A DNA stretch of 44,414 bases. It comes from an uncultured Bacilli bacterium. GTDB lineage: Bacteria > Bacillota_I > Bacilli_A > RF39 > UBA660. This document shows, piece after piece, positions 7,111 through 15,408 of this stretch. The stretch spans positions 1 to 44,414 of the forward strand of contig CANRHM010000001.1 of the NCBI GenBank assembly GCA_947630415.1. The letters are read 5' to 3'. Each line of letters opens with the position of its first letter. The stretch's first letter is position 1. The position numbers were made by a program, and so were the translations under genes. The notes under the pieces were generated by a model. It had not been told where the DNA came from, made no database searches, and worked only from the letters and a program-made list of their open reading frames with translations.

Positions 7111-7138
7111 AAAAAGAATGACTAAAAATCATTCTTTA
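7111..7138 (-). terminator. Terminator of the 56-residue membrane protein gene
   Basis: On the minus strand AAAGAATGA, a 7-nt loop and TCATTCTTT continue into TTTTT. The 5' arm contains the TGA stop codon. Confidence 0.8.
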
Positions 7139-7299
7139 CTTAATACTACATAGTACGTAAAACCAAAAAATAGAATTACGCCAAAAGTGAAGTCTAACAT
7201 GCATCCATTAATAAAAGGAAGTACTTTAATTATAATGGAAATCAGCACACATCCTAATAAGGTGTTTCTAAGGCTTCGTTTCATGTGTAATAGTTTCAT
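7129..7299 (-). CDS. Small hypothetical two-helix membrane protein (56 residues)
   Basis: A minus-strand ORF of 56 codons beginning MKLLHMKRSLRN and ending YYVVLSKE. Two hydrophobic stretches (about residues 13-30 and 35-52) predict a hairpin membrane protein. GAAAGGGA eight to nine bases before the ATG is a plausible binding site, a TGCTATAGT extended -10 lies upstream near 7344-7352, and a good terminator overlaps the stop. Its own promoter and terminator argue for a real gene in an otherwise empty 311-bp gap between metG and tatD. I recognise no family. An internal ATG (residue 6) is an alternative start. Confidence 0.6.
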   Translation of the reverse strand: MKLLHMKRSLRNTLLGCVLISIIIKVLPFINGCMLDFTFGVILFFGFTYYVVLSKE

Positions 7300-7388
7300 C
7301 GTCTTGTTCCCTTTCTATTCTTTTTAAGCGACTACTTTCTCACTATAGCATAATAGAAAAAGGAAATAAAAGTTTTTTCTTCTTTATT

Positions 7389-8954
7389 TTAAGAGTTTAC
7401 ACTTGCTTTTGACAAGGAAGCATTAATCTCTTCCATTTTCTTATCTTTATCGATTCGCATGAAGATTGGTTTTGCTTCTTGTACTTCATAGGCATTATCT
7501 TCTTTATAAGTTAACGTATCGTCCGTAGTTCCTAATTGATTTAAGATTTCTTTGCTGGTATCTGGTAAGAAAGCTTCTAGTAAATTAGCACATACACGAA
7601 TAGATTCTAACAAATTGTATAATACAGTTGATAGACAATCTTTTTGACTTTCATCTTTAGCAAGTGCCCAAGGCGTGGTATCATCAATATATTTATTGCT
7701 GTTACGTAATTGGTTCATAATTTCTTCTAGTGCATTTCCTACTTCTAATTTATTCATTTTTTGATCGACTAAATTAGGAAGATTCTTAATATGATCAATA
7801 AAGTTGGCATCAAATTCAGTTTCTTGATTCGTACGACTTACCTTTCCATCAAAATATTTATGGGCCATCGAAATCGTTCTATTTACAAGGTTTCCTAAAA
7901 CATTAGCTAGATCACTATTGTAACGTTCAATGAGTAGATCATACGTAATGTTTCCATCGTTTGCAAAAGGCATCTCATGTAAAACATAATAACGAATAGC
8001 ATCAACGCCAAATAAATGAACCAAGTCATCGGCATACATAACATTACCTTTACTCTTACTCATTTTATCGTCTTGGAAAAGCATCCATGGATGACCAAAG
8101 ACTTGTTTTGGCAAAGGTTCTCCTAGAGCCATTAAAATAATAGGCCAATAAATAGTATGGAAACGAATAATATCTTTACCAATTAAGTGTAAGTCACAAG
8201 GCCACCACTTGTTGTACTCTGGACTACTTCCATCAACATCATAACCAATATTGGTAATATAGTTGGTTAGGGCATCAATCCAAACATAGACTACATGTTT
8301 TGGATCAAAATCCACGGGAATTCCCCAAGAGAAACTAGAACGTGAAACACATAAATCTTGAAGACCTGGTTTAATAAAGTTATTAATCATTTCATTTTTT
8401 CTAGATTCAGGTTGAATAAACTCTGGGTGCGATTCGATATAATCAATTAATTGGTCTTGGTATTTGGATAATTTAAAGAAATAAGCTTCTTCTTCGGCTT
8501 TATGAACTTCTCTTCCACAATCGGGACATTTTCCATCTACTAATTGACTTTCGGTAAAGAAAGATTCACAAGGGGTACAATATAGCCCTTTATAAGTTCC
8601 TTTATAGATATCTCCTTGTTCATAAAGTTTCTTAAAGATTTTTTGTACCTTTTTAACATGTTCAGGATCCGTTGTTCTTACAAAACGATCATAGCTCGTG
8701 TTCATAATATCCCAAATCGCTTTGATTTCACCTGCTACTTCATCGACATAAGCTTGAGGGGTAACACCTTTTTCTTTGGCTTTTAACTCAATTTTCTCAC
8801 CGTGTTCATCGGTTCCCGTTTGAAAATAAACTTCATATCCTTTTTTTCTTTTGTATCTTGCAATCGCATCTGCTAAAACAATCTCATAGGTATTTCCAAT
8901 ATGAGGTTTGGATGAAGTATATGCAATTGCCGTACTAATGTAAAATTTTTCCAT
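7389..8954 (-). CDS. metG: Methionyl-tRNA synthetase
   Basis: A class I aminoacyl-tRNA synthetase charging tRNA-Met. The HIGH motif appears as HIGN in TSSKPHIGNTYE. A zinc knuckle CTPC...CPDC lies near residues 125-150, and the KMSKS loop is in DDKMSKSKGN near residue 300, followed by the anticodon-binding helical domain. At 521 residues it lacks the C-terminal tRNA-binding (Trbp111/EMAP-like) domain of the roughly 660-residue Bacillus enzyme. AGGAGG lies eight bases upstream of the ATG. Transcription is controlled by a T-box leader ending just before the binding site, so expression should rise when uncharged tRNA-Met accumulates. Confidence 0.96.
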   Translation of the reverse strand: MEKFYISTAIAYTSSKPHIGNTYEIVLADAIARYKRKKGYEVYFQTGTDEHGEKIELKAKEKGVTPQAYVDEVAGEIKAIWDIMNTSYDRFVRTTDPEHVKKVQKIFKKLYEQGDIYKGTYKGLYCTPCESFFTESQLVDGKCPDCGREVHKAEEEAYFFKLSKYQDQLIDYIESHPEFIQPESRKNEMINNFIKPGLQDLCVSRSSFSWGIPVDFDPKHVVYVWIDALTNYITNIGYDVDGSSPEYNKWWPCDLHLIGKDIIRFHTIYWPIILMALGEPLPKQVFGHPWMLFQDDKMSKSKGNVMYADDLVHLFGVDAIRYYVLHEMPFANDGNITYDLLIERYNSDLANVLGNLVNRTISMAHKYFDGKVSRTNQETEFDANFIDHIKNLPNLVDQKMNKLEVGNALEEIMNQLRNSNKYIDDTTPWALAKDESQKDCLSTVLYNLLESIRVCANLLEAFLPDTSKEILNQLGTTDDTLTYKEDNAYEVQEAKPIFMRIDKDKKMEEINASLSKASVNS

Positions 8955-8967
8955 TTCTTTTTCCTCC

Positions 8968-9210
8968 TAAAAAAAGATGACTTATTATGTTAAGGACGGA
9001 TCTTTTTCCGCGGTACCACCTTAATTTATAATAAATCATCTTATTATACACTTTCTAAAGTTAACGCCTATCTTACGTTTTCGCCTACCTATCGACGAAA
9101 AAGTTCCGAAGCCATATCCTACTTGAGTCATCTTTCCTTGCTTTCACCTAACCAAGGTCTCTTTCTTAAAGAATCAGTCACAGGACTCTTCATCAAAACT
9201 TTTGAATATG
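8968..9210 (-). ncRNA. T-box leader riboswitch of metG
   Basis: The minus strand carries the T-box core AAGGTGGTACCGCG (9009-9022) that pairs with uncharged tRNA. The competing terminator is a long helix between arms 9019-9042 and 8974-8995, followed by a T run. Upstream, CCTTGGTTAGGTGAAAGCAAGG resembles the stem I apical region with its AGAGA bulge. A candidate specifier ATG (Met) lies at 9129-9131, next to CTC that can pair with GAG upstream. The specifier assignment is less certain than the T-box itself. Confidence 0.92.
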
Positions 9211-9215
9211 GCTAG

Positions 9216-9244
9216 ATTATAACATAATTCAAATTATTGTTCAA
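9216..9244 (-). promoter_or_regulatory. Sigma-A promoter of the metG T-box transcript
   Basis: On the minus strand TTGAAC (9239-9244), a 17-bp spacer and TATAAT (9216-9221). The -35 overlaps the end of the spoVT coding region. Confidence 0.75.
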
Positions 9245-9764
9245 GATGTTTCGATAAAAATTGCGTGATAATCGTAACCATGTGTTTTTCAGTATCGGTA
9301 ATATTTTTCTCTGGTTCATAAAGAATAACTTTTCCTACTGCATCTCCGTTTACTAGAATAGTTGATCCATAGAAGTATCCCTCTTCAAATAGTCCATCCG
9401 ATATTTCAAACTTTGTCTTAAGATGGGAATTTAATTCTTTCTTATCGACAATGTTCTCTTCTAAGGTTCTAGATAGACTTCTTCCTAAATATTTTTTCTT
9501 TAATGGAAGAGAGCAACCTAACACTTCATCTCGATCCGTAATAATAACGGAAGCATTTAATGATTGATATACAGCATCGGCCAAAGCTTGTGAAATGTCA
9601 TCCATATCGTTCATTGGTGAATACTTCTTTAAGGCAATCATATCCTTATCTACAAAAATTTCCAATGATTCCCCATCTCTGATTCGTAAACTTCTGCGTA
9701 TTTCTTTAGGAACGACGATTCTACCTAAATCGTCTATTCTTCTAACAACTCCGGTTGTTTTCAT
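9234..9764 (-). CDS. spoVT: SpoVT-like AbrB-family transcriptional regulator
   Basis: A 176-residue protein starting MKTTGVVRRIDDLGRIVVPKEIRR, the AbrB/SpoVT swapped-hairpin DNA-binding domain, followed by a GAF-like C-terminal domain (about residues 55-176). Length and layout match B. subtilis SpoVT (178 residues), which tunes forespore sigma-G genes, and not AbrB (about 95 residues). The frame is open for 46 codons further upstream but lacks a better start. A GGGGA stretch precedes the chosen ATG. Upstream is GTATA-N15-GGAAAACTA, resembling a forespore sigma-F/G promoter, with no clear sigma-A site. With bofA it implies a sporulation programme, though SpoVT-like proteins also occur in non-sporulating relatives. 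Confidence 0.88.
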   Translation of the reverse strand: MKTTGVVRRIDDLGRIVVPKEIRRSLRIRDGESLEIFVDKDMIALKKYSPMNDMDDISQALADAVYQSLNASVIITDRDEVLGCSLPLKKKYLGRSLSRTLEENIVDKKELNSHLKTKFEISDGLFEEGYFYGSTILVNGDAVGKVILYEPEKNITDTEKHMVTIITQFLSKHLEQ

Positions 9765-9790
9765 AAAATCCCCACTTTCCTTACAATATC

Positions 9791-9819
9791 TAGTTTTCCA
9801 ACAAAAAGAATGTTTATAC
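9791..9819 (-). promoter_or_regulatory. Candidate forespore-type promoter of spoVT
   Basis: On the minus strand GTATA (9815-9819), a 15-bp spacer and GGAAAACTA (9791-9799) fit the sigma-F consensus as I remember it, which sigma-G partly shares. Spacing and the leading GG are right. This is a pattern match only. Confidence 0.4.
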
Positions 9820-9917
9820 CTAGAATATATTTTTTTACTTTTTACTGCTTCATAAATATTATAAGCATTTTTTAGACGATTTTCTTTGGAAATATTTACC
9901 AATAGTTTACAAACGTT

Positions 9918-9946
9918 TAAAAATAAGGCTTTTGAGGCCTTATTTT
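9918..9946 (-). terminator. Terminator after the 204-residue hypothetical gene
   Basis: AATAAGGC / GCCTTATT stem (9922-9929 and 9937-9944) with a 7-nt loop and T-rich flanks on both strands. Confidence 0.75.
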
Positions 9947-10561
9947 TTAATTGTTGTTTGGTAGATTGTGGAAATGTTTGTAGTTATCGAGAGCATTATT
10001 AATGAGTGTTTGATTTCGAATATGCATTTGTTCTGTCGTACGATTCACTAATCTTCTTACTAAATTATCTTTTAAATAGTTCATGGTACGTTCTAAAACA
10101 AAAGAATTTTTTTCTATAGGCATCTCTTTTTGACAAAGGATTTCCAGTAAAGGGAAAACATCATTATCAATGTAAGTAATCAAAACGTTCTTTAAAAAAG
10201 TCTCAAAATCACTTTTGGTAGAAACAATATACGAACAGTAGTCATCAAAAGTAGCAATGGTAAGGGAATTAGCCATGGCAAGAAGTTCTTTTTGTTTGTC
10301 TTTAATGTATTTTTTCGTCTCTTTAATATAAATTTTACCTAAAGAAATCAAAATTTCATTTTGTTCATTACTTTTAAAATCAGGATTAGCATCACAAAAA
10401 ATAGAAAGCATTTTTGATTTTGCTCCAACCATTTCAAAATCTAAAATATTTTGCAAACTTAACGTAAGACTATCTAAATTGTTACTGATATCTAATTGTA
10501 ATTTACGTTTTAATATTTCTAAATTCTTTTCTTGAAATTTTTGTTTTAACTCTTCGTCCAT
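9947..10561 (-). CDS. Hypothetical helical protein
   Basis: A 204-residue protein that I do not recognise. It is charged, predicted mostly alpha-helical, with no signal peptide or membrane segment, so it is probably cytoplasmic. It has an N-terminal coiled-coil-like stretch (LKQKFQEKNLEILKRKLQ) and scattered single cysteines. It has its own sigma-A-type promoter and a terminator, so it is monocistronic between spoVT and the CDF exporter. I can assign no function. Candidates such as a sporulation or cell-cycle accessory protein rest on neighbourhood only. Confidence 0.7.
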   Translation of the reverse strand: MDEELKQKFQEKNLEILKRKLQLDISNNLDSLTLSLQNILDFEMVGAKSKMLSIFCDANPDFKSNEQNEILISLGKIYIKETKKYIKDKQKELLAMANSLTIATFDDYCSYIVSTKSDFETFLKNVLITYIDNDVFPLLEILCQKEMPIEKNSFVLERTMNYLKDNLVRRLVNRTTEQMHIRNQTLINNALDNYKHFHNLPNNN

Positions 10562-10591
10562 TGTTTCCCTCTATTCTTTTTGACTAGGATA

Positions 10592-10620
10592 ATCATATCA
10601 ATTTATGCGTCCATCGTCAA
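10592..10620 (-). promoter_or_regulatory. Promoter of the 204-residue hypothetical gene
   Basis: On the minus strand TTGACG (10615-10620), a 17-bp spacer and TATGAT (10592-10597). Confidence 0.65.
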
Positions 10621-10631
10621 TCATAGAAAAG

Positions 10632-11498
10632 TTAAAGTGGATTGACATGGACAATCGCTTTTTGAACACATTCCATTTCTGTTTGAATCTTTTTTTCAAG
10701 TTCATCCGCAATATCATGACTCTTTTTAGTGGAAAGTCTTCCACTTACAAAAATAGTAAGTACCACAATGTAATCGTAACCTACAGGAACGGAATAGATT
10801 TCATCTACTTTTTTGACTTCTTTCATGGATAGCACAATCTCTTTTAATTTTTCTTTATCCTCTTCTTTTAAAGAGGCATCCATTAATACACGATAACTTT
10901 GAATAAAAATTTGCGTTCCTGTATAAAAAATCCAAATAGAAATACCAATTCCAACTACACCATCGACAAAGTGTATATGAAAATAACTAAAGATAATCGA
11001 CATCATCGTAAATAGAGCAATAATGAAATCGTTTCGATGATCATACATCGTAGAAGAAATTAAAACATTGGGATATTTTTTATAAAGTTTACGGGTATAA
11101 AGAAATAAAGAGATTTTAACGATTATCGTAATAAACGAAGCAAGAAGCAAAGGAATAGAAAAAATAACCCCTTGTTGTCCTAAAATAGAAGAAATAGAAT
11201 CCAACAATATTTTAAGCGATAATCCCATCATGGATAGACTAATAAACATCGAGAAAATATATTCGGCCTTGCCATGACCAAAATTATGATCTTCATCCGA
11301 TGGAACTCTAGCAATTTTATTACCAATAGTCGTCATAACAGAAGCAAAGATATCACTAGCACTATTGAGGGCATCGGCAATCATGGCTTGACTATGACTA
11401 AAATAACCGACAACAGCTTTAATGATTAAAAGAAAAGCATTTCCAATAATACCGGTAATCCCTACTTTTTTCGTAGCTTCATAACGCATTTTGTTCAC
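10632..11498 (-). CDS. Cation diffusion facilitator (CDF) metal exporter
   Basis: This 288-residue protein has the CDF layout: six TM helices in about residues 12-205 and a cytoplasmic ferredoxin-like C-terminal domain. TM2 carries ADALNSASD, the metal-site segment. FGHGKAEYI follows TM2, as in FieF/MntE proteins, and the TM5 region has YDHRNDF. The Asn in the TM2 site resembles Mn-exporting members more than zinc-type Asp/His sites, so manganese (or Fe/Co) efflux is possible, but specificity cannot be fixed by eye. It exports divalent cations from the cytoplasm using proton exchange. A poor TATA-rich promoter lies just upstream. Confidence 0.9.
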   Translation of the reverse strand: MNKMRYEATKKVGITGIIGNAFLLIIKAVVGYFSHSQAMIADALNSASDIFASVMTTIGNKIARVPSDEDHNFGHGKAEYIFSMFISLSMMGLSLKILLDSISSILGQQGVIFSIPLLLASFITIIVKISLFLYTRKLYKKYPNVLISSTMYDHRNDFIIALFTMMSIIFSYFHIHFVDGVVGIGISIWIFYTGTQIFIQSYRVLMDASLKEEDKEKLKEIVLSMKEVKKVDEIYSVPVGYDYIVVLTIFVSGRLSTKKSHDIADELEKKIQTEMECVQKAIVHVNPL

Positions 11499-11543
11499 CT
11501 TCGTTTTTCATATTTATAGTATATAAATTTTTTAAAAGAAAAG

Positions 11544-14500
11544 TTACTCTTCATCGATGACTTTCAAAATATCGATAAGGTAATAGATATAATGCTTTTC
11601 TAAGTGAATGGTATCTAAAATGATAGCAAAACAAGGGCCTCTTACCCCAAAGCGGAACATATTGCTTATTTTCATGGCTTCCATAAAGACTTTTTCACCA
11701 TCAATTTTCTTGGTCTGTTCTTCACTAAAAATCATTTCAATCGAATTACGATTCTGTTTTACTTCGATAATATCGAGTTTTTTAGCCAGTTTCTCAAACC
11801 ATTCTTCATACATGTAAATGAGCATGGATTCGTCAATTTTACCAAAGCGGTCTTCTAGTTCTTCTTTGATGGCTAATAGTTTTGGATAAGAATCAATTTC
11901 ATTAATCTTTTTATGAATTTCAATTTTTAAATTCGTATCTTCAACGTACTCATCCGCAATATGAGTTTCAATATCCAAATAAGGTTTGGTATCTTGAACT
12001 TCATCGGTAACCGTTTTTTCGCCTTTTAAGTGGGCTATTTCTTCATCAAGCATTTTTAAATAAAGATCAATTCCTACCGTATCAATGAAGCCTGCCTGCT
12101 CAACACCTAGAATATCGCCTGCTCCACGGATAGATAAATCCCTAGTAGCAATAGAAAATCCACTTCCAAGTTCGGTAAATTCTTTAATGGCATTGAGTCG
12201 TTTAATAGCACTTTCGGTTAACATCCGATTTCCTTGATACATGAGATAAGCATAGGCAATCTTGTTACTTCTTCCAACACGTCCTCTAATTTGATAAAGT
12301 TGAGCTAGACCAAAACGATCGGCATCAATAATAATTAATGTGTTTACATTTGGCATATCAATGCCTGTTTCAATGATGGTCGTACAAATCAAAACATCAA
12401 AGTCATGATTTTGAAAAGCCATCATTTGATTTTCTAGTTCATTCTTGCTCATTTGCCCATGTGCATAATTAATTCTAGCTTCTGGAACTAAAGCTTGAAT
12501 CTCACTCACTTTTTGTTCAATGTTCATAACTCTATTATAGAGTAAGAAGACTTGTCCATTACGCGCTAACTCTTTGTAGATAGCGTCTTTGATAATTTGA
12601 TTGTTCTCTTCTACCACATATGTTTGCACAGGATATCGATCCATTGGAGGTGTCGTAATAAGTGAAAGACTTCGAATTCCTACCATCGACATCTGTAACG
12701 TTCTAGGAATAGGTGTGGCTGTAAGCGTTAAAACATCTACATTGGATTTGTATTTTTTTATTTTCTCTTTATGAGCAACACCAAAACGTTGCTCTTCATC
12801 AATGACTAAGAGCCCTAAATCTTTAGGTCTAATATCATCACTTAATAAGCGATGCGTTCCAAAAACCAAATCGATGGAACCATCTTTTAATCCTTCAATA
12901 ATTCTTTTCACTTCTTTTGGAGTCGTAAAGCGGTTTAATAACGCCATATTAACTGGAAAATGTTGAAATCTCACTTTAGCATTTTCATATTGTTGATTGG
13001 AAAGAATCGTTGTAGGACAAAGATAAAGTACTTGCTTTGAATCTAAGATAGCCTTAAAAATCGCACGAAAGGCAACTTCCGTTTTACCATAGCCAACATC
13101 CCCACAAAGCAAACGATCCATGGGATGGATGGATTCCATGTCTTCTTTGATTTGACTGGTAGATAATAATTGATCTTTGGTTTCTTCGTATGGAAACTCA
13201 TTTTCAAAATCGATTTGTAACTTGTTATCAGGACTAAAAGCAAATCCTTTTTTAAGTTCACGTTCAGCATAAAGACGTAACAATTGATCTGCAATATCTT
13301 TAATTCTTCCACGGACACGACTCTTAACTTTTTTCCACTCAGTTCCGCCTAACTTATTAATTTTAGGAACTCTTCCTTCGTTACCTGAGTATTTACTAAT
13401 TAAATCAATTTTTTCTACCGGAATATACAATTTATCGTTACCTTGGTATAAAAGTTCCAAGTAATCTTTCTTTAAATCTCCTTTAGATAACGTTTTAATT
13501 CCATTATAGATACCAATTCCATGCACGTAGTGAACAATGTAATCACCAATTTCCAACTTGTTGATGTCTTTGATTTTAGAAGCATATTTAAAATTGGTTT
13601 TATAATTCTTTTTAGAAACCACATTTTTAAAAAGTTCTTTAGCCGTTAAGAAAATATAATTTTTGTAGGTAAATCCTTGATTCATATCAAAAGAGGTAAT
13701 GTTGATAGCTCCTTCGATAATATGATCCATATTCGATTCTACATAAGGAACCGTTAAATATTTAACAAAATTAGAAATCATGTAGCCTTTAAGACAAATA
13801 ACAATGGTCTTTTGTAAATCGTGTTGTTCTTTTAAATAACGATTAATCGCTTCGACATTTTCGTTAAAAGGTAAAATTCCTTTGGCATCGAAATTTAGTA
13901 GTTTAATATCCTTATCATGTCCTATATTATCAATAGAATAATAGTAACTTACTTCTTTAGGATTAAGTTTTAGAAAATCAAAAAAGTAAGCATCTTTAAA
14001 ATCCATATCTTTATCAATTTGGTATTCCATGACTTCTTGTAAAGTAGAAGTATAACTTACTTTCATTTGATTGTAATCTTTATAGATAACATGCGGTTCA
14101 TCTAAATAATCCATAAGAGATGCAACGTTTTTAGAATACATTGGTAAGTATTTTTGTTTCGTTTCATCGATGGTATAGTCATCTACTAAGAATTCGGAGT
14201 AAGGATAAATGGAAATAGAATCGATTTTTTCAATCGACTTTTGCGTATCTTCATCAAATAAACGAATCGACTCAATAGTATCTCCAAAGAATTCAAAACG
14301 AACAGGATGACTATGATCAATCGGAAAAACATCGATAACAAAACCACGAATACCCATCTCTCCTGTTTTGGTAACCAACGTTTGAGGAACATAACCGATA
14401 TGATAAAGTTTTTCTTCTAAGGTTTTAGGATCAATCTCATCATTCACATGTAACTCAATAATACTTTCTTGATATTTTGCTGGCGTAGGTAAAAATCTTA

Positions 14501-14834
14501 AATAACCCATTAAATGTGTTACTACGATTTTAGGCTTTTTTGATATAAGAGCATTGAGAGTTTCTAATCTTGTTACCATCAAATCAGGACTAATAGCAAT
14601 CGCTTCACTAGTTAAAAAGTCATCCATTGGAAAAAGAAGTACATCTGAGGTATAGTTAGACAAACTTTCATAGAGTTTATTTGCTTCAAACAAAGTGGAA
14701 GTAACAATTAAAAAAGATTTCTTTTTCTTACAAAAATCACTATAGACACCCACGCAAAAAAGTTCATCGGTTAATCCCGTGAACCCTGTCTTATTCTCAA
14801 ATAAATCTGGTAATAAGTTTTGCAGTAAATTCAT
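11544..14834 (-). CDS. mfd: Transcription-repair coupling factor Mfd
   Basis: This 1096-residue Superfamily 2 translocase removes RNA polymerase stalled at lesions and recruits UvrA. A UvrB-like N-terminal module is followed by the CarD-like RNA-polymerase-interacting domain (GDYIVHYVHGIGIYNG, about residues 455-470). The RecG-like translocase has Walker A GDVGYGKTEVA and the DEEQ box VIDEEQRFGVAHKEK. Motif VI is in QIRGRVGRS, and a TRCF C-terminal domain closes the protein. Length is slightly below Bacillus Mfd (about 1177). It starts 10 bp after pth, as in the B. subtilis pth-mfd neighbourhood, and is likely cotranscribed with it. Confidence 0.97.
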   Translation of the reverse strand: MNLLQNLLPDLFENKTGFTGLTDELFCVGVYSDFCKKKKSFLIVTSTLFEANKLYESLSNYTSDVLLFPMDDFLTSEAIAISPDLMVTRLETLNALISKKPKIVVTHLMGYLRFLPTPAKYQESIIELHVNDEIDPKTLEEKLYHIGYVPQTLVTKTGEMGIRGFVIDVFPIDHSHPVRFEFFGDTIESIRLFDEDTQKSIEKIDSISIYPYSEFLVDDYTIDETKQKYLPMYSKNVASLMDYLDEPHVIYKDYNQMKVSYTSTLQEVMEYQIDKDMDFKDAYFFDFLKLNPKEVSYYYSIDNIGHDKDIKLLNFDAKGILPFNENVEAINRYLKEQHDLQKTIVICLKGYMISNFVKYLTVPYVESNMDHIIEGAINITSFDMNQGFTYKNYIFLTAKELFKNVVSKKNYKTNFKYASKIKDINKLEIGDYIVHYVHGIGIYNGIKTLSKGDLKKDYLELLYQGNDKLYIPVEKIDLISKYSGNEGRVPKINKLGGTEWKKVKSRVRGRIKDIADQLLRLYAERELKKGFAFSPDNKLQIDFENEFPYEETKDQLLSTSQIKEDMESIHPMDRLLCGDVGYGKTEVAFRAIFKAILDSKQVLYLCPTTILSNQQYENAKVRFQHFPVNMALLNRFTTPKEVKRIIEGLKDGSIDLVFGTHRLLSDDIRPKDLGLLVIDEEQRFGVAHKEKIKKYKSNVDVLTLTATPIPRTLQMSMVGIRSLSLITTPPMDRYPVQTYVVEENNQIIKDAIYKELARNGQVFLLYNRVMNIEQKVSEIQALVPEARINYAHGQMSKNELENQMMAFQNHDFDVLICTTIIETGIDMPNVNTLIIIDADRFGLAQLYQIRGRVGRSNKIAYAYLMYQGNRMLTESAIKRLNAIKEFTELGSGFSIATRDLSIRGAGDILGVEQAGFIDTVGIDLYLKMLDEEIAHLKGEKTVTDEVQDTKPYLDIETHIADEYVEDTNLKIEIHKKINEIDSYPKLLAIKEELEDRFGKIDESMLIYMYEEWFEKLAKKLDIIEVKQNRNSIEMIFSEEQTKKIDGEKVFMEAMKISNMFRFGVRGPCFAIILDTIHLEKHYIYYLIDILKVIDEE

Positions 14835-14843
14835 GACTATCTC

Positions 14844-15404
14844 CTATTTGTGATTGTATTTACTCATTAATATTTCAAAATCATCTTTTAGAAAATCAGT
14901 AAGAACTTGTATTATGGTCTTCTCTAATCCTACAATTTCTTGTTGTTCTTCTTTCGAAAAAGTAGAAAGCACATAGTCTTTCGTATCGATAGCCTTATTA
15001 TTGGAAATACCTAGTTTTAATCTTTTATAAGCTTCTGTATTTAAGAGTCTTGCAATATCTTTTAATCCATTATGTCCTCCAGAAGAACCTTGTTTTCGCA
15101 ATCTAAAAGTACCTAATGGTAAATCTAAATCATCATGGATAATTAAAAGATGATCTAAATCGATTTCAAAATAATCTACAAATTTCTTAACCGCTTCTCC
15201 GGACAAATTCATATATTGTTGAGGTTTTAAAAGAATGACTTTTTCATTTTCAATTCTTCCTTCACCGTAGAGACCATGAAATTTTTCTTTATTGATTTCA
15301 ATATTTTTTTCTTTAGCAAAACAATCTAAAAAATGAAATCCCATATTGTGTCGTGTATTTTCATATTCCTTACCAGGATTTCCTAAACCTACGATTAAAT
15401 ACAT
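14844..15404 (-). CDS. pth: Peptidyl-tRNA hydrolase
   Basis: This 186-residue enzyme releases tRNA from peptidyl-tRNA that has dropped off ribosomes. Recognised by LIVGLGNPGKEYENTRHN at the N-terminus, with the catalytic His19 in TRHN. The conserved HDDLDLPLG region near residue 92 carries the catalytic Asp, and GSSGGHNGLKD is also conserved. Usual length. It lies four bases downstream of rsmI and ten bases upstream of mfd, inside a compact housekeeping operon. Confidence 0.97.
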   Translation of the reverse strand: MYLIVGLGNPGKEYENTRHNMGFHFLDCFAKEKNIEINKEKFHGLYGEGRIENEKVILLKPQQYMNLSGEAVKKFVDYFEIDLDHLLIIHDDLDLPLGTFRLRKQGSSGGHNGLKDIARLLNTEAYKRLKLGISNNKAIDTKDYVLSTFSKEEQQEIVGLEKTIIQVLTDFLKDDFEILMSKYNHK

Positions 15405-15408
15405 ATGA

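Noticed and set aside
9765..9902. A 46-residue N-terminal extension of SpoVT
   Set aside because: The extension is unlike the family and contains the putative promoter. The AbrB domain starts at MKTTGVVRR.
13043..13318. A 91-codon ORF within mfd in another frame
   Set aside because: It lies entirely inside a well-conserved Mfd coding region, has no binding site and no recognisable product. It is a shadow frame.
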